Shown here: positions 44,003-55,840 of the stretch, in pieces | How the letters are laid out: each line of letters opens with the position of its first letter | Numbering within the stretch: the stretch's first letter is position 1 | Origin: Novosphingobium resinovorum | Lineage (GTDB): Bacteria > Pseudomonadota > Alphaproteobacteria > Sphingomonadales > Sphingomonadaceae | Length of the DNA: 64,000 bases | Assembly (NCBI RefSeq): GCF_027922145.1 | Contig: NZ_BSFC01000019.1 | Location: forward strand, 70,579 to 134,578 | Direction of reading: 5' to 3' | The notes under the pieces: generated by a model | The model's database searches: none | Seen by the model: the letters and a program-made list of their open reading frames with translations, nothing else | What the model was told of the DNA's origin: nothing | Translations under genes and position numbers: made by a program

Positions 44003-45874
44003 TCACGCCATCAGCGCTTCGATCTCGTCGATCGTCACCTTGAAGTCCGCCACCAGCCCGCGATACGGATCGGCGCTGGTCATATCGAGCCCGGCCTTCT
44101 TGAGGATATCCACCGGATCGGCCGAGCCGCCTGCCCGCAGCACATCGAGGTAGCGTTCGCGCTCGGCCTTGCCGCCATTCAGGATCGAGTGCGCGAACCA
44201 CGTCCCCGCCGAGATAGAGGTGGCGTACTGGTAGACGTAGAACGTGCTGTAGAAGTGCGGGATATAGGCCCACTCGATCGCGTAGGGCGCGTCGATCACG
44301 AAATTCGGGCCATGGTAGCGCTTGAGCAGGTCGAGGTAGACGCGCGTCAGGCTCTCGCCCGACAGGCCCTCTCCCGCTTCGGCCATCTCGTGTATCTTCA
44401 GTTCAAACTCGGCGAACATGGCCTGACGGAAGAAAGTGCCGCGCATGCCCTCCAGCCGCATGCCAAGGTAGTAGATCTTCTCTTCCTTGGTCTTCGCCTG
44501 CTTCAGCATGTACTCGGTCAGCAGCACCTCGTTGCAGGTCGAGGCGATCTCGGCGGTGAAGATCGGGTAGTCGGACAGCTCGTAAGGCTGCACCGAATCA
44601 GCCAGCAGCGAATGCATCGCGTGGCCCCATTCATGCGCATACGTGGACAACCCCTCGTAGTTCTCGCCGAGGTTCAGTAGCAGGTAGGGATGCACGCCAT
44701 AGGCCGAGCCGTTCATGTAGGCGCCCGGACGCTTGCCGGGGCGCGGCCAGGGATCCATCCACTTCGCCGCCGTCGCCGCGCCGAGGCGCTTGACGTAGTC
44801 GGGGCCCAGCGGCTCGACGGCCTTGAGGGTGATGTTGCGCATGTCAGTCAGCGTGAACTTGCGCTCCATGCTGACCAGCGGCGGATAGATGTCGTAATAG
44901 TGCATGTCCGGCAGCTTCAGCATCTTGCGGCGCAGTTCGAACGAGCGGTGGAGCTGCGGCAGACCGGCGTTCGTCTCGGCCACCAGCGTGCGGTAGACGC
45001 CCTCGGGCACCGCACCGGGGGCGAGCGCCATGGCAAGGCAGCTCTTGTAGCTGCGGGCGCGGGCCTCGAACACGTCGCCCTTGAGCTTGGCCGCCATCGC
45101 CGCGCCGAGCGAGCTTTCGAACTTGCCCATCTCGCCGAAGAAGCCGTCCATGACGTTCTTGCGGTCGTCGCGGTTCGGCGCGTCACGGGTCAGGGTGTAC
45201 CCTTGCGCATCGAGCGTCGTCTTGCGCCCGTCCGACAGCGTCACTTCGGGCCAGGGAATGTCGGAGGAGAACAACTGCTCGCGGATCGTCTGCGGGCCGG
45301 ACAGCGGCGAGGACACCGCCGCCAGCAGCGCCTCACCCCTGGCGTCGAGCGTGTGCTGGGCCTCGCGCAGGGTCTTGCGCAGGCCGAAGGCGAAGCGAGT
45401 GGAAAGCGTCTTGTCGGCGGCGATGAAGCTTTCGACCTTGTCCTTGCCCAGCTTCAGCGTTTCCGGCGCGGTCCACGCGGTCGCCTCGCCGAAGGCGGCG
45501 TAGAGGTCCATGACCTGCGCGTTGCGCTCCTGGTTGGCGGAGACGCGCACGTCCTCGTCGGCCTTCAGCGAGGCATAGACGTAGACGCGTGCGAAGGTCT
45601 TCGAGACTTCGGAGATATCCTCCAGCGCCTTGAGCATGGAGGGCGCGTCGGCGCCGAAGCTGTCCTTGTAGGCGGCGAGGCGAGGCAGCGCGGCGGCGAC
45701 CTGCTTGCGCGCGGCGTCCCAGGCGTCGAGGCCGGGATAAAGGTCAGTGAGGTCCCACTGCGCGGCTGCTGCTTCGGCCGCATGCGCCGTACCTGCGAGC
45801 AAAGAGGGTAGCGCCGAAGCGAGAGGAAGCGCGGCGGCGATGCCCAGTGCGCCGCGACGGTCGGTTTCGATCAT
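44003..45874 (-). CDS. pepF: M3-family oligoendopeptidase F-type metallopeptidase, exported
   Basis: 623 residues. The zinc site YAHEWGHAMHS lies near residue 413, with the downstream Glu in FTAEIASTCNEVLL. The N-terminus TDRRGALGIAAALPLAS followed by an Ala-rich stretch ending GTAHA is a Tat-type signal, so the enzyme acts in the periplasm on short peptides. The frame continues upstream to 46129, but that extension translates the dispersed repeat (the familiar IPAKAGT pattern), so ATG 45874 was chosen. Downstream of metK, behind its terminator. Confidence 0.9.
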   Translation of the reverse strand: MIETDRRGALGIAAALPLASALPSLLAGTAHAAEAAAAQWDLTDLYPGLDAWDAARKQVAAALPRLAAYKDSFGADAPSMLKALEDISEVSKTFARVYVYASLKADEDVRVSANQERNAQVMDLYAAFGEATAWTAPETLKLGKDKVESFIAADKTLSTRFAFGLRKTLREAQHTLDARGEALLAAVSSPLSGPQTIREQLFSSDIPWPEVTLSDGRKTTLDAQGYTLTRDAPNRDDRKNVMDGFFGEMGKFESSLGAAMAAKLKGDVFEARARSYKSCLAMALAPGAVPEGVYRTLVAETNAGLPQLHRSFELRRKMLKLPDMHYYDIYPPLVSMERKFTLTDMRNITLKAVEPLGPDYVKRLGAATAAKWMDPWPRPGKRPGAYMNGSAYGVHPYLLLNLGENYEGLSTYAHEWGHAMHSLLADSVQPYELSDYPIFTAEIASTCNEVLLTEYMLKQAKTKEEKIYYLGMRLEGMRGTFFRQAMFAEFELKIHEMAEAGEGLSGESLTRVYLDLLKRYHGPNFVIDAPYAIEWAYIPHFYSTFYVYQYATSISAGTWFAHSILNGGKAERERYLDVLRAGGSADPVDILKKAGLDMTSADPYRGLVADFKVTIDEIEALMA

Positions 45875-45960
45875 GGATGTGTCCCTTGCATCCCACGCCC
45901 GGAAAAGCGCTGGGGTCGATCGGCCGAAGCTATCGGCTTGGCCCATCGTTGCAAGAGAAA

Positions 45961-45988
45961 CGCCGACGCTGATCGAACAGCGTCGGCG
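45961..45988 (-). terminator. Probable intrinsic terminator after metK
   Basis: CGCCGACGCTG and CAGCGTCGGCG form a perfect 11-bp stem with a 6-base loop. Read on the minus strand the stem is followed by TTTCTCTTGC. It lies about 170 bp after the metK stop, beyond the dispersed repeat, and 87 bp before the peptidase start. Confidence 0.6.
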
Positions 45989-46027
45989 GTTGGTCGAAGG
46001 GTGCGTATGACCGCTCCTTCTTCCTCC

Positions 46028-46111
46028 GTCATCCCCGCGAAGGCGGGGCCCATCTGACGGTCGTGCGACACGAAAATTCAGGAGATGGGTTCCCGCCTTC
46101 GCGGGAATGAC
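46028..46111. repeat. Dispersed inverted repeat, GTCATCCCCGCGAAGGCGGG family
   Basis: Left arm GTCATCCCCGCGAAGGCGGG continuing to CCCATCT; right arm AGATGGGTTCCCGCCTTCGC continuing to GGGAATGAC. The arms of about 28 bp pair almost fully around a 26-bp loop. It is a common intergenic element across proteobacteria and lies between metK and the M3 peptidase gene. Its translation mimics a protein (IPAKAGT), a frequent annotation error. Confidence 0.8.
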
Positions 46112-46156
46112 TGGAAGAATGTGGGGCACCGCACAAGAATGCGGTGCTCTTTCAGA

Positions 46157-47371
<1,215 letters not shown>

Positions 47372-47386
47372 GTGATCCCTTGGGAT

Positions 47387-47402
47387 ATAAAGGAAGCTTT
47401 AT
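47387..47402. promoter_or_regulatory. 6-4-6 palindrome before metK (possible SahR-type operator)
   Basis: ATAAAG-GAAG-CTTTAT is a perfect palindrome 15 bp upstream of the metK start. Palindromes with ATAAAG/CTTTAT arms are what I recall for the SAM-cycle regulator SahR in alphaproteobacteria; this attribution is from memory. The leader is too short for a known SAM riboswitch. Confidence 0.5.
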
Positions 47403-47415
47403 GTGAGTGTGCGGT

Positions 47416-49065
47416 CTAGACCCGACGGCGACCGAGTGCAACCACGCAAAGCGCAACCGCCATCAGCAGTGCGGCAAGCGCGAGCGGCAGCGCATTGCCC
47501 AGTAGGGCAAAGAGCGTCGGCTCATGGGCCTGCGGGATCAGGCCATCGAGACGACCGGCGCGATGGCGCGGCACGAAGGCCCGCACGATCCCGTCGGCAT
47601 CGATCACCGCACTGATTCCCGTAGTTGTCGAGCGCAGCACCGGCAGGCCCTCCTCGATCGCGCGCAGCCGCGCCTGAGCAAGATGCTGGGGCGGCCCCCA
47701 GGCGCCGAACCAGCCATCGTTCGAGGGGTTGAAGATATAGTCGGGCCGGTTGGCGGGATCGACGACCTCGCCGCTGAAGACGATCTCGTAGCAGATCTGG
47801 ATTCCGGCCTTGCCATAGGCGCCGAAGTCGACGGTGCGCGGCCCCGGTCCCGGCAGGAAGTCGAGTTGCCCCGCGACCAGACGGCTGAGCCCGATCGGCC
47901 CGAGCAGAGAGCGCATCGGCAGATACTCGCCAAAAGGCACGAGGTGGGCCTTGGAATACCCTGCCAGGATCGCCCCGCTTCCATCGATTGCCGTAACCGA
48001 ATTGCGCGCCGCCTTCTCCTCCTCGCCCTCCATGACGAGGTCGACGGCGCCGGTCATCAGCAGTCCGTAAGGCCCGACCACACGGCCCAGGCGGCGTCGG
48101 GCGATCTCCGGATCACCGGCATACGTATAGATGCGGTAGAGATAGCTCGGATAGCCGTCGCGCAGGAAATCGCCGAGCCCCGATTCAGGCCAGAACACAG
48201 CGCGCCGGTCCCCCGGCGTGCGCGGCAGCGACAGCGACGCGAGGCGCTGGAAATTGCGCTCGAAATAGCGCGGGTCGTCGATGAACTCCTGCCGGATGTC
48301 GGGCTGGACCAGCGTGTAGCGCACCGGGCCGGGCTGCGCAGCCGGAGCGGGCGCTTGCATGGCGAAACCAAGCCCGCCCGCCAGCACCGCGACGGCGATG
48401 GGCGCAAGCACCTTCCCGGAGGGCAGCCGGGCCATGATGCCGGGCACGCCGGACAACAGGACCAGCACGCCCGAGAGGCCATACGTCCCGATCCACGGCG
48501 CCAGAATGCCAAGCCCCCGGCTTTCAAACCCGCCCAGCAGGGCGATGCCCAGCGGATTCCAGGCGAAGCCGGAGAACAGCCACGCGCGGATCCACTCTGT
48601 GACGATCCAGGTCGCGGCGAAAGCGAGGGCGAGCGCGGCGAAACCGCGCGAATCTTCGCGGCGGTCGGGCCGGGCCACCAGCCAGGCCGCCAACGCCGCC
48701 GCTGCGGGGAACAGCGCAAGGTAGAGCGCCAGCAGTACCACCGCGATCATGCCCAGCCAGGCGGGCATGTTCGCCTGATAAGTGAAGGCGGTCGCGATCC
48801 AGTTGTTGCCGAGAGTGAAGTGCCCGAGCCCGAAACACCAGCCCAGCAGGAAGACCTGCCGCCCCGTCCTTGCCCGAACCACCAGTTCGAGCAGCCAGGC
48901 GACGGCGATCAGGGTCAGCGGCCAGAGCGCGAGGGGCTGGAAGCCGCAGGCCGCGAGGGCACCGGCGGCAATGGCCGCCAGTGCGCGCGCACCCGGCCGC
49001 GGGGGCACGGCCAGGGTGAGGGTTCTGAGGAAAGGCGAAGCGTACCGGTCGGACTGCATCGCCAT
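47416..49065 (-). CDS. lnt: Apolipoprotein N-acyltransferase
   Basis: 549 residues: several N-terminal membrane helices, then a periplasmic nitrilase-type domain with catalytic Glu (FWPESGLGDF), Lys (YSKAHLVPFGEY) and Cys (QICYEIVF), and a final membrane helix (LPLALAALLMAVALCVVAL). It N-acylates the Cys of outer-membrane lipoproteins. Upstream of metK on the same strand. The start could also be the Met two codons in. Confidence 0.95.
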   Translation of the reverse strand: MAMQSDRYASPFLRTLTLAVPPRPGARALAAIAAGALAACGFQPLALWPLTLIAVAWLLELVVRARTGRQVFLLGWCFGLGHFTLGNNWIATAFTYQANMPAWLGMIAVVLLALYLALFPAAAALAAWLVARPDRREDSRGFAALALAFAATWIVTEWIRAWLFSGFAWNPLGIALLGGFESRGLGILAPWIGTYGLSGVLVLLSGVPGIMARLPSGKVLAPIAVAVLAGGLGFAMQAPAPAAQPGPVRYTLVQPDIRQEFIDDPRYFERNFQRLASLSLPRTPGDRRAVFWPESGLGDFLRDGYPSYLYRIYTYAGDPEIARRRLGRVVGPYGLLMTGAVDLVMEGEEEKAARNSVTAIDGSGAILAGYSKAHLVPFGEYLPMRSLLGPIGLSRLVAGQLDFLPGPGPRTVDFGAYGKAGIQICYEIVFSGEVVDPANRPDYIFNPSNDGWFGAWGPPQHLAQARLRAIEEGLPVLRSTTTGISAVIDADGIVRAFVPRHRAGRLDGLIPQAHEPTLFALLGNALPLALAALLMAVALCVVALGRRRV

Positions 49066-49139
49066 GGGCTTGTAAGCCCGGACCGGCGCGACGCAAGGGA
49101 CCAGTTACGATCCCGTGCACGCGCGCCGGGGAAGGAGGA

Positions 49140-50045
49140 TCAGCCTTCGACGGCCTCGGGAGCAGCTTCGTCTCCGGCAGCAGCCTTGCGGGTGCGGCGA
49201 CGGCGGGGCTTTTCCTCGGCGGCAGGTTCGGCCTCAGCGGCCGGAGCTTCGACCGGGGCGGCCTTGGGCGCGCGCTTGCGGGTCGGCTTGGCCGAGATCG
49301 CGGGCGGGAGGGCCGCTGCGTCGAAACCGGCGGGCTCTTCCTGAGCAACCGGAGCGGAAGCAGCTTCGACGGGAGCCTGCTCGGCCTCGCCCTGCGCCTC
49401 GTCGCCTTCGTCGCGACGGGAGCCGCGCGGCTTGCGCTGCTTCAGGCCACGCGAAGCGCGGTTGTCGCGCACGAAGGGGTTCTCGGGCGGTTCGTAGAGG
49501 TTGGACCCCACTTCGGCCACCTCGTCGGTAGCCTCGACGGCGGGCGGCGCAGCCTGCTCGGGAGCGCGCTGTTCGTGGCGCGGCTCATTGCGCGGCTCGT
49601 ACTGGCGCTGGTCGTTGCGTTGTTCGTTCCGGGGCTCATACTGACGCTGTTCACGCTCAGGACGCGGAGCGCGTTCGACGGGAGCGCGTTCGACGGGAGC
49701 TGGCGGCGCTTCGCCGTAGGGATCGTCGTACGAGCCGTAATCGTCGCCGTAATCGTTCTGGCGATGATCGTCGCGGCGCGGCTGATTCGGCTGGCGAGCG
49801 TCTTCCTGGCGCTGCTTCTGGTCGGCGATGACGCGGAAGTAGTGATCCGCGAACTGGAGGTAGTATTCCTCCGTCACGCGGTCGCCATTAAGATGGGCGT
49901 CGTGCGCCATCTTCCGATACTTTTCCAAAAGCTGCGGCGCATTGCCACGTGCCCTGCTGTCGATCCGGTTGGTCTGCTGGCCGCCCTGCTGACGGTTGTT
50001 ACCGCGGCCGCGCCGACGGTTGTTACCACGATTGTTGTTATTCAA
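49140..50045 (-). CDS. DUF4167 domain protein, RNA-binding-like, disordered C-terminus
   Basis: 301 residues. The N-terminal NNNNRGNNRRRGRGNNRQQ stretch is Arg/Gly/Asn-rich, followed by the DUF4167 core NRIDSRARGNAPQLLEKYRKMAHDAHLNGDR and YYLQFADHYFRV. A long acidic and proline-rich disordered tail ends in a Lys/Arg patch (RRRRTRKAA). The start is TTG, with GAGGAAAG 7 bases upstream; the ATG at 50105 adds unlikely sequence. Function unknown; conserved in alphaproteobacteria next to prmC/prfA. Confidence 0.87.
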   Translation of the reverse strand: MNNNNRGNNRRRGRGNNRQQGGQQTNRIDSRARGNAPQLLEKYRKMAHDAHLNGDRVTEEYYLQFADHYFRVIADQKQRQEDARQPNQPRRDDHRQNDYGDDYGSYDDPYGEAPPAPVERAPVERAPRPEREQRQYEPRNEQRNDQRQYEPRNEPRHEQRAPEQAAPPAVEATDEVAEVGSNLYEPPENPFVRDNRASRGLKQRKPRGSRRDEGDEAQGEAEQAPVEAASAPVAQEEPAGFDAAALPPAISAKPTRKRAPKAAPVEAPAAEAEPAAEEKPRRRRTRKAAAGDEAAPEAVEG

Positions 50046-50298
50046 GGGATGACTTTCCTCAAAACCCCGGGCTTTAAAACCCTGGCACGCTCCGGTCCCG
50101 ATCAACCGGACTGCCGTACGTCACATGATCCCGACCGGCCCCCCGGCCGCCGCGATTTTCCCCATCTGCCCTGTCGGTTGCGTTGACGCCGCCGACCGCT
50201 TGCAAATGCTGGAGGCGAACCGGGTATGGGAAATCATCGTCCATCGGCCGGTTCGCGGTAATCATTAGGGATTGTAGAGGACGATTCCAAGCGGAAAC

Positions 50299-51153
50299 TT
50301 ACGCCCCAAGTACGTTTGTCCCCGAAAACGCGACGACCCGGTCGCGCCCGCCCAAATCGCGATGAACCCGGGACGACAGCCCGGCAGCCGCGCCGATCGC
50401 CACCACGGCGTCGGCCTGTCGCCAGCCGATCTCGACCATCGCCACGCCGCCTGGGGCCATGAGGCCGGGAAGCTGGGGCACGAGGACGCGGTAGTCGTCC
50501 AGCCCCTCCGGCCCCGAGAACAGCGCGCCCGCGGGCTCGAAGGCACGGACCGAAGTGTCGAGTTCAGCCGCATCCTCGACGTAAGGCGGGTTGGTGAGGA
50601 TCAGATCGAAACGGCCGAGATCGGCCGACCAGCCTGGCTTTGTCCAGTCGGCCACCAGTAGCCGAGCGGCCGGAGCATGGCGATCGGCATTCGTCTGCGC
50701 GACCGCCAGCGTCTCGGCCGAGCGGTCGATGGCGACTCCCTGCGCCTCGGGCCAGAGCGACAGCGCCGCCAGCAGCAGCGCGCCGGTCCCGGTGCCGAGA
50801 TCGAGGATGCGGGCGGGCGGGCGGGCGGCCAAAGCCTCGCGGGCGGCCTCGATCAGTGTCTCGGTATCGCCGCGCGGGATCAGAGTTGCCGGGGTGACCG
50901 CAAGTTCAAGGCCGTAGAACTCGGCCGTGCCGGTAATGTAGGCGACCGGTTCATGCGCGGCGCGCCGCTCGACCAGCGCGGCGAAGCCCTCGGGCGCCGG
51001 ATCGCGCATGCGGCCGAGCAAAAGCTGCGAACGGGTGACGCCCAGCGCATGGGCCATCAGGACTTCGGCGTCGAGGCGGGCAGTATCGCTGGTTTCCGAA
51101 AGGCGTGAAGCCGCGTCGCGGATGGCTTCGACTACGGTAGTGCCGTCAACCAT
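50299..51153 (-). CDS. prmC: Peptide chain release factor N5-glutamine methyltransferase
   Basis: 284 residues. It methylates the Gln of the GGQ motif in release factors. The SAM-binding [16 protein letters not shown] and catalytic NPPYVE are present, with the N-terminal helical domain ([15 protein letters not shown]). It overlaps prfA by 8 bp, the conserved prfA-prmC pair. Confidence 0.96.
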   Translation of the reverse strand: MVDGTTVVEAIRDAASRLSETSDTARLDAEVLMAHALGVTRSQLLLGRMRDPAPEGFAALVERRAAHEPVAYITGTAEFYGLELAVTPATLIPRGDTETLIEAAREALAARPPARILDLGTGTGALLLAALSLWPEAQGVAIDRSAETLAVAQTNADRHAPAARLLVADWTKPGWSADLGRFDLILTNPPYVEDAAELDTSVRAFEPAGALFSGPEGLDDYRVLVPQLPGLMAPGGVAMVEIGWRQADAVVAIGAAAGLSSRVHRDLGGRDRVVAFSGTNVLGA

Positions 51154-52216
51154 CCATCGCCGCCAGACGCTTGGCCTCGTCCTCGGCGATCAGGGCATCG
51201 ACCAGTTCTGCCAGCCCCGGCCCTTCGAGCACTTCGGGCAGGCGGTGGAGCGTCAGGTTGATGCGGTGGTCGGTGACGCGCCCTTGCGGGAAGTTGTAGG
51301 TGCGGATCCGCTCCGAGCGGTCACCCGAGCCGACCATGGCCTTGCGTGCCTCGGCCTCGGCGCCTTGCGCTTCGTCGCGCATCTTCTCGTAGAGGCGCGC
51401 GCGCAGGACCTGCATCGCCTTGGCCTTGTTCTTGTGCTGACTGCGCTCGTCCTGGCAGGTGACGACGATGCCCGATGGCAGGTGCGTGATGCGCACCGCC
51501 GAGTCGGTGGTGTTGACGTGCTGCCCGCCCGCGCCCGAGGCGCGGTAGATGTCGATCTTGAGGTCCTTGTCCTCGATCGCCACGTCGACCTCGGTGGGTT
51601 CGGGCAGGACCGCGACGGTGGCCGCCGAAGTATGGATGCGCCCGCCCGATTCGGTGACGGGCACGCGCTGGACGCGGTGGACGCCGCTTTCGAACTTCAG
51701 CTTGGCGAAGACGCCCGAGCCGGCGATGTTGGCGACGACTTCCTTGAAGCCGCCCACGTCGCTGGCATTGGCGCTGACCATCTCGACCCGCCAGCCCTGC
51801 TCCACCGCGTATTTCTCGTACATGCGGTAGAGGTCGGCGGCGAACAGCGCGGCCTCGTCACCGCCGGTGCCGGCGCGGATTTCCAGCATCGCCGGCCGCA
51901 CGTCGGCGGCGTCCCGAGGGAGCATGGCGATGGCGAGGCGGCGCTCGGCCTCGGGCAGCTCGGCCTTGAGGCGTGCGGCTTCTTCGGCTGCAAGGGCGCG
52001 CATCTCGGGGTCGGGGTCTTCGAGGTTCAGCAACGATTCGAGTTCGCCGCGCATCGAGACGACCTCGGCCGCCGCGCGCGCTACCGGCTCAAGCTCGGCG
52101 TAGTCGCGGCTTGCAGCGACGAAGGCCTCGCCCTCCAGCGTACCGGAGGCGAGACGCGCCTCCAGTTCGGCCAGACGGCCGCCGAGCTGGGCGAGGCGAA
52201 TGTCGGAGATCGCCAT
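51146..52216 (-). CDS. prfA: Peptide chain release factor 1
   Basis: 356 residues. It terminates translation at UAA/UAG. The peptidyl-tRNA hydrolysis motif GGQHVN lies in [17 protein letters not shown], and the stop-recognition PxT motif is PVT ([18 protein letters not shown]), which marks RF1 rather than RF2. Overlaps prmC, its modifying enzyme. Confidence 0.97.
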   Translation of the reverse strand: MAISDIRLAQLGGRLAELEARLASGTLEGEAFVAASRDYAELEPVARAAAEVVSMRGELESLLNLEDPDPEMRALAAEEAARLKAELPEAERRLAIAMLPRDAADVRPAMLEIRAGTGGDEAALFAADLYRMYEKYAVEQGWRVEMVSANASDVGGFKEVVANIAGSGVFAKLKFESGVHRVQRVPVTESGGRIHTSAATVAVLPEPTEVDVAIEDKDLKIDIYRASGAGGQHVNTTDSAVRITHLPSGIVVTCQDERSQHKNKAKAMQVLRARLYEKMRDEAQGAEAEARKAMVGSGDRSERIRTYNFPQGRVTDHRINLTLHRLPEVLEGPGLAELVDALIAEDEAKRLAAMDG

Positions 52217-52232
52217 CAGCGCGCGCCTTCCG

Positions 52233-52332
52233 GGGCTTCGACAAGCTCAGCCTGGGCGGAACCAGGGGAAACGTGCCTGAAAGTCATCGAACCCTCGCAC
52301 CAACCCCGCTCAGGCTGAGCCTGTCGAAGCCC
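52233..52332. repeat. Dispersed inverted repeat, CTTCGACAAGCTCAG family, copy 2
   Basis: The 22-bp arms GGGCTTCGACAAGCTCAGCC (continuing TG) and CAGGCTGAGCCTGTCGAAGC (continuing CC) pair at 21 of 22 positions around a 56-bp loop. It lies between hisS and prfA, which run the same way, and may act as a hisS terminator. Same family as 18811-18880. Confidence 0.8.
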
Positions 52333-52358
52333 TCCGCGAAGTTGTGGCCATACCTCCA

Positions 52359-53603
52359 TCACGGCTGGATGGTCACCAGCACCTGCTCCACGGCCAGCCG
52401 CGCCGGGGTGGTTTCACCCGCACGCAAGTTGGCGGTGGGCACGCCGTCCGTGACCACGAACGAGACGATCGCCTTCGCGTTCGACTTCACCGCCTTATCG
52501 AAACGCTTGCGCGGGCTGCCGGTGGCGATGATCTCGGCATCGATTCCCTGGTGGCGCAGCGCGGTCAGCGTCTTGAGCGCGAAGTGCAGCGCCGCATCGT
52601 CCTCGACCGCGAGCATCGCCGTCAGCGGCGCTTCGGTGGTCTGGCCCGCGTCGGCCACCAGCATGGCAAGGCGCTCGATCCCCGCCGCCCAGCCGACCGC
52701 CGGGGTCTCGGGACCGCCGAGCGCGGCCATCAGGCCATCGTAGCGGCCGCCGCCCAGTACGGTGCCCTGCGCGCCCAGCCGGTCGGTCACGAACTCGAAG
52801 GCGGTGTGGCGATAGTAATCCAGCCCACGCACCAGCGCCTCGGCGCGGGTCCACGCGACGCCCGCCGCATCGAGACCCGAAGTGACCGCGCCGAAGAAGT
52901 CCTGCGCCTCGGCCGAGAGGAAGTCGTCGATCTTGGGGGCATCGGCGGTGAAGGGCTTGTCGCGCGGGTCCTTGGAATCGAGGATGCGCAGCGGGTTGCG
53001 CTCGAGGCGGTCTTGCGAATCCTCGGACAATACATCCTTGTGGCCGCGGAAGTATTCGACCAGCGCCGCGCGCCATGCCTCGCGGCTCTCGCCGTCGCCC
53101 AGTGTGTTGAGCTGCAGAGTCACGCCGTCCGCGATGCCCAGTTCCTTGAGCAGCTGGTCGGCCATGACGAGGAGTTCGACGTCGGCCATCGGCTCGGCCG
53201 CGCCGATCACTTCGGCGTCGATCTGGTGGAACTGGCGGTAGCGGCCCTTCTGCGGGCGCTCGTAGCGGAACAGCGGCCCATGCGTTGCGACCTTCAGGGG
53301 AGCGAACTGCTTCCAGCCGTCGGTCAGGTAGGCGCGGGCGACGCCGGCGGTGAATTCGGGGCGTAGCGTCAGCGATTCGCCGCCGCGATCCTCGAACGAG
53401 TACATCTCCTTGGAGACCACGTCGGTCGTCTCGCCGAGCGAGCGCGAGAACACGGCGGTCTTCTCGAACACCGGCATTTCCACGCGGCGAAAGCGGTAGA
53501 GCTTGCGCACGCGCTCGAAGGTCTCGACGACGTGAGCGAAAGCCTCGGCATCGGCGCCGAAGATGTCCTGGGTTCCGCGAATGGCCTGTGGTGTGGTGTT
53601 CAT
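52359..53603 (-). CDS. hisS: Histidyl-tRNA synthetase
   Basis: 414 residues, class II synthetase charging tRNA-His. Motif 2 [15 protein letters not shown], the His-specific motifs [13 protein letters not shown] and [14 protein letters not shown], and the C-terminal anticodon domain ([13 protein letters not shown]) are clear. The start [15 protein letters not shown] was chosen over a longer frame that overlaps the divergent gene's leader. Divergent from the M61 peptidase. Confidence 0.96.
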   Translation of the reverse strand: MNTTPQAIRGTQDIFGADAEAFAHVVETFERVRKLYRFRRVEMPVFEKTAVFSRSLGETTDVVSKEMYSFEDRGGESLTLRPEFTAGVARAYLTDGWKQFAPLKVATHGPLFRYERPQKGRYRQFHQIDAEVIGAAEPMADVELLVMADQLLKELGIADGVTLQLNTLGDGESREAWRAALVEYFRGHKDVLSEDSQDRLERNPLRILDSKDPRDKPFTADAPKIDDFLSAEAQDFFGAVTSGLDAAGVAWTRAEALVRGLDYYRHTAFEFVTDRLGAQGTVLGGGRYDGLMAALGGPETPAVGWAAGIERLAMLVADAGQTTEAPLTAMLAVEDDAALHFALKTLTALRHQGIDAEIIATGSPRKRFDKAVKSNAKAIVSFVVTDGVPTANLRAGETTPARLAVEQVLVTIQP

Positions 53604-53707
53604 GACGCGCGCGTCTAGCCGCAATGGCGCACTTCGTGAAGTGGTCCTGCCATTTTGAAAGGATTGGATGGTTGCCAAATGCGGTAACAAGCGCAAAGAC
53701 CTACGCA

Positions 53708-55660
53708 ATGAAGAATCTGCTCAAGGGCGCGACCCTCCTCACCTCCCTGCTGCTGTCGACTTCCGTTTTCGCGCAGGATGCCAACCGCTCCACGCCGATG
53801 GCCCCGCCGCTTCCGCCGGAAATGCCCGCCGCGAAGGACGTGCCTTATGCCGGCACGATCGGCCTGAACATCGATGCGACCGACATTTCGCGCGGCGTCT
53901 ACCGCGTCACCCAGACGATCCCGGTCGCGGTCGGCGCGCGCGACCTGATCCTGCTGCAGGCGGGCTGGCTGCCGGGCAACCACTCGGAAACCGGACCTTA
54001 CGGCCTCCTCGCCGACATCCACTTCTATGCGGACGGCCCCAATGGCACTCGGGAAATCGCCTGGGTGCGTGACACCGTCGCGGTCAACGCCTTCCACCTC
54101 GCGCTGCCGGAGGGGACGAAGACCGTCACCGCGAAGTTCGTCCACACCTCCCCGCTGCAGACCAGCGAGGGGCGCATCACGATGACGCAGGAGATGCTCA
54201 ACCTGCAGTGGGAGAAGATGAGCCTCTACCCGGCGGGCTACTACACGCGCGGCATCCCGTACAAGCCGACGGTCACCTTCCCCCGGGGCTGGCAGGTGTT
54301 CACCGCGCTCGACGGCTTCCAGCGGACCGGCGACACCGTCACCTGGAACACCATCGATTTCGAGCGCCTCGTCGATTCGCCGATCTTCGCCGGCATCCAT
54401 TCGCAGCGCTGGGACCTGGGCCAGAACGTCTTCATGGACGTCGTCGCCGACGAACCGGACCTCCTCGCAATCAAGCCCGAGAACCTGCAGACCTACCGCA
54501 ACCTCGTGAAGGAGGCGACGACCACCTTCGGCTCGAAGCACTTCGACCATTACGACTTCCTGCTCGCCCTCACCGACCGCATGGGCGGTATCGGCCTCGA
54601 GCACCACCGGTCCAGCGAGAACCAGCAGGAGCCCAAGTCGTGGACCGACTGGGCCGGGATGGACTGGGACCGCAACGTCATCGCGCATGAATTCGTGCAC
54701 AGCTGGAACGGCAAGTTCCGCCGCGGCGCCGATGCCTGGACGCCGGACTACCAACAGCCGATGCAGAACACGATGCTGTGGGTCTACGAGGGTCAGACCC
54801 AGTTCTGGGGCTATGTCCTCGCCGCCCGCTCGGGCGTGCAGTCGCGCGATATGGTCATGGCGATGTTCGCTACCGCTGCGGGCAAGTATGCCGAAGGCAC
54901 TCCCGGCCGGTCGTGGCGCTCGGTCGAGGACACCGTCAACGCGCCGCAGCTGATGCGCCGCCGCCCGCTGCCCTACACCTCGCTCACCCGCTCGGAAGAT
55001 TACTACGTCGAGGGCGCGCTGACTTGGCTTGAAGCCGACCAGATCATCCGCAAGGGCACGGGCGGCGCCAAGGGGCTCGACGATTTTGCCAAGGCCTTCT
55101 TTGGCGTGCGCGACGGCGACTGGGGCGAAGTGACTTACGACTTCGACGAAGTCGTGAAGGTGCTGAACGGCGTATACGCCTACGACTGGGCCGGCTTCCT
55201 GCGCACGCGCCTCTACGACACCAACCAGCCCGCACCGCTGAACGGCGTGCAGATGGCCGGCTACAAACTGGTGTGGAAGGACAAGCCCAACGCCTACGAA
55301 AAGGGAATCGCCGAGGAGCGCAAGACGCTCGACCTCACCTACTCGCTCGGCGTGACGCTGAACAAGGACGGCGACGTCACCGCGACCTTGTGGGACGGCC
55401 CGGCCTACAATGCGGGCATCGTCAACTCGACGAAGATCGTCGCGGTGGGCGGCCGTGCCTATTCGTCCGACGTGATGAAGGATGCGATCACCGCCGCGAA
55501 GACCGCGAAGGCGCCTATCAGCCTGCTGATCAAGCGCGGCGAGCGGTATCAGACGGTGGCGATCGACTACCACGGCGGCTTGCGCCACCCCTGGCTGGAG
55601 AGCACCACACCGGGCAAGGTCAACGGCTTCGACAAGCTGCTCACCGCGCGCGCCAAGTAA
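53708..55660 (+). CDS. M61-family glycyl aminopeptidase with C-terminal PDZ domain, exported
   Basis: 650 residues. The signal peptide ([20 protein letters not shown]) directs it to the periplasm. The zinc motif is [11 protein letters not shown] near residue 327, with the downstream Glu in [21 protein letters not shown] and [12 protein letters not shown] are M61-typical. A PDZ-like segment ([32 protein letters not shown]) ends the protein. The ATG at 53708 was chosen over a frame from 53624. Standalone gene with its own terminator. Confidence 0.9.
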   Translation: MKNLLKGATLLTSLLLSTSVFAQDANRSTPMAPPLPPEMPAAKDVPYAGTIGLNIDATDISRGVYRVTQTIPVAVGARDLILLQAGWLPGNHSETGPYGLLADIHFYADGPNGTREIAWVRDTVAVNAFHLALPEGTKTVTAKFVHTSPLQTSEGRITMTQEMLNLQWEKMSLYPAGYYTRGIPYKPTVTFPRGWQVFTALDGFQRTGDTVTWNTIDFERLVDSPIFAGIHSQRWDLGQNVFMDVVADEPDLLAIKPENLQTYRNLVKEATTTFGSKHFDHYDFLLALTDRMGGIGLEHHRSSENQQEPKSWTDWAGMDWDRNVIAHEFVHSWNGKFRRGADAWTPDYQQPMQNTMLWVYEGQTQFWGYVLAARSGVQSRDMVMAMFATAAGKYAEGTPGRSWRSVEDTVNAPQLMRRRPLPYTSLTRSEDYYVEGALTWLEADQIIRKGTGGAKGLDDFAKAFFGVRDGDWGEVTYDFDEVVKVLNGVYAYDWAGFLRTRLYDTNQPAPLNGVQMAGYKLVWKDKPNAYEKGIAEERKTLDLTYSLGVTLNKDGDVTATLWDGPAYNAGIVNSTKIVAVGGRAYSSDVMKDAITAAKTAKAPISLLIKRGERYQTVAIDYHGGLRHPWLESTTPGKVNGFDKLLTARAK

Positions 55661-55682
55661 CGAACCTGTCTTAAAACGATTG

Positions 55683-55705
55683 TCGCCCCGGCTCGTCCGG
55701 GGCGA
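55683..55705 (+). terminator. Hairpin after the M61 peptidase gene
   Basis: TCGCCCCGG and CCGGGGCGA form a 9-bp stem with loop CTCGT, 22 bp after the stop codon. The tail TTACATCC is only weakly T-rich. Confidence 0.65.
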
Positions 55706-55840
55706 TTACATCCGTATTCGCGCAATCATCGCAGTATCGTCCGAAATGGCTGTTGCGACGCAATAAACGCGACGCTAAGCCCGCGCCCAACGTGTGGCCC
55801 GCCACGCAGACGAACAGTGCGAAAATAAAGAAGGACCATT

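Noticed and set aside
45875..46129. N-terminal extension of the M3 peptidase frame
   Set aside because: It translates a dispersed repeat with the well-known IPAKAGT pattern; the Tat-type signal begins at 45874.
47372..47415. SAM riboswitch upstream of metK
   Set aside because: The gap to lnt is only 44 bp and shows a simple palindrome; too short for the SAM riboswitch classes I know.
53615..55588. 657-residue minus-strand open frame
   Set aside because: Antisense to the clear M61 peptidase with signal peptide and HEFVHSW zinc motif.
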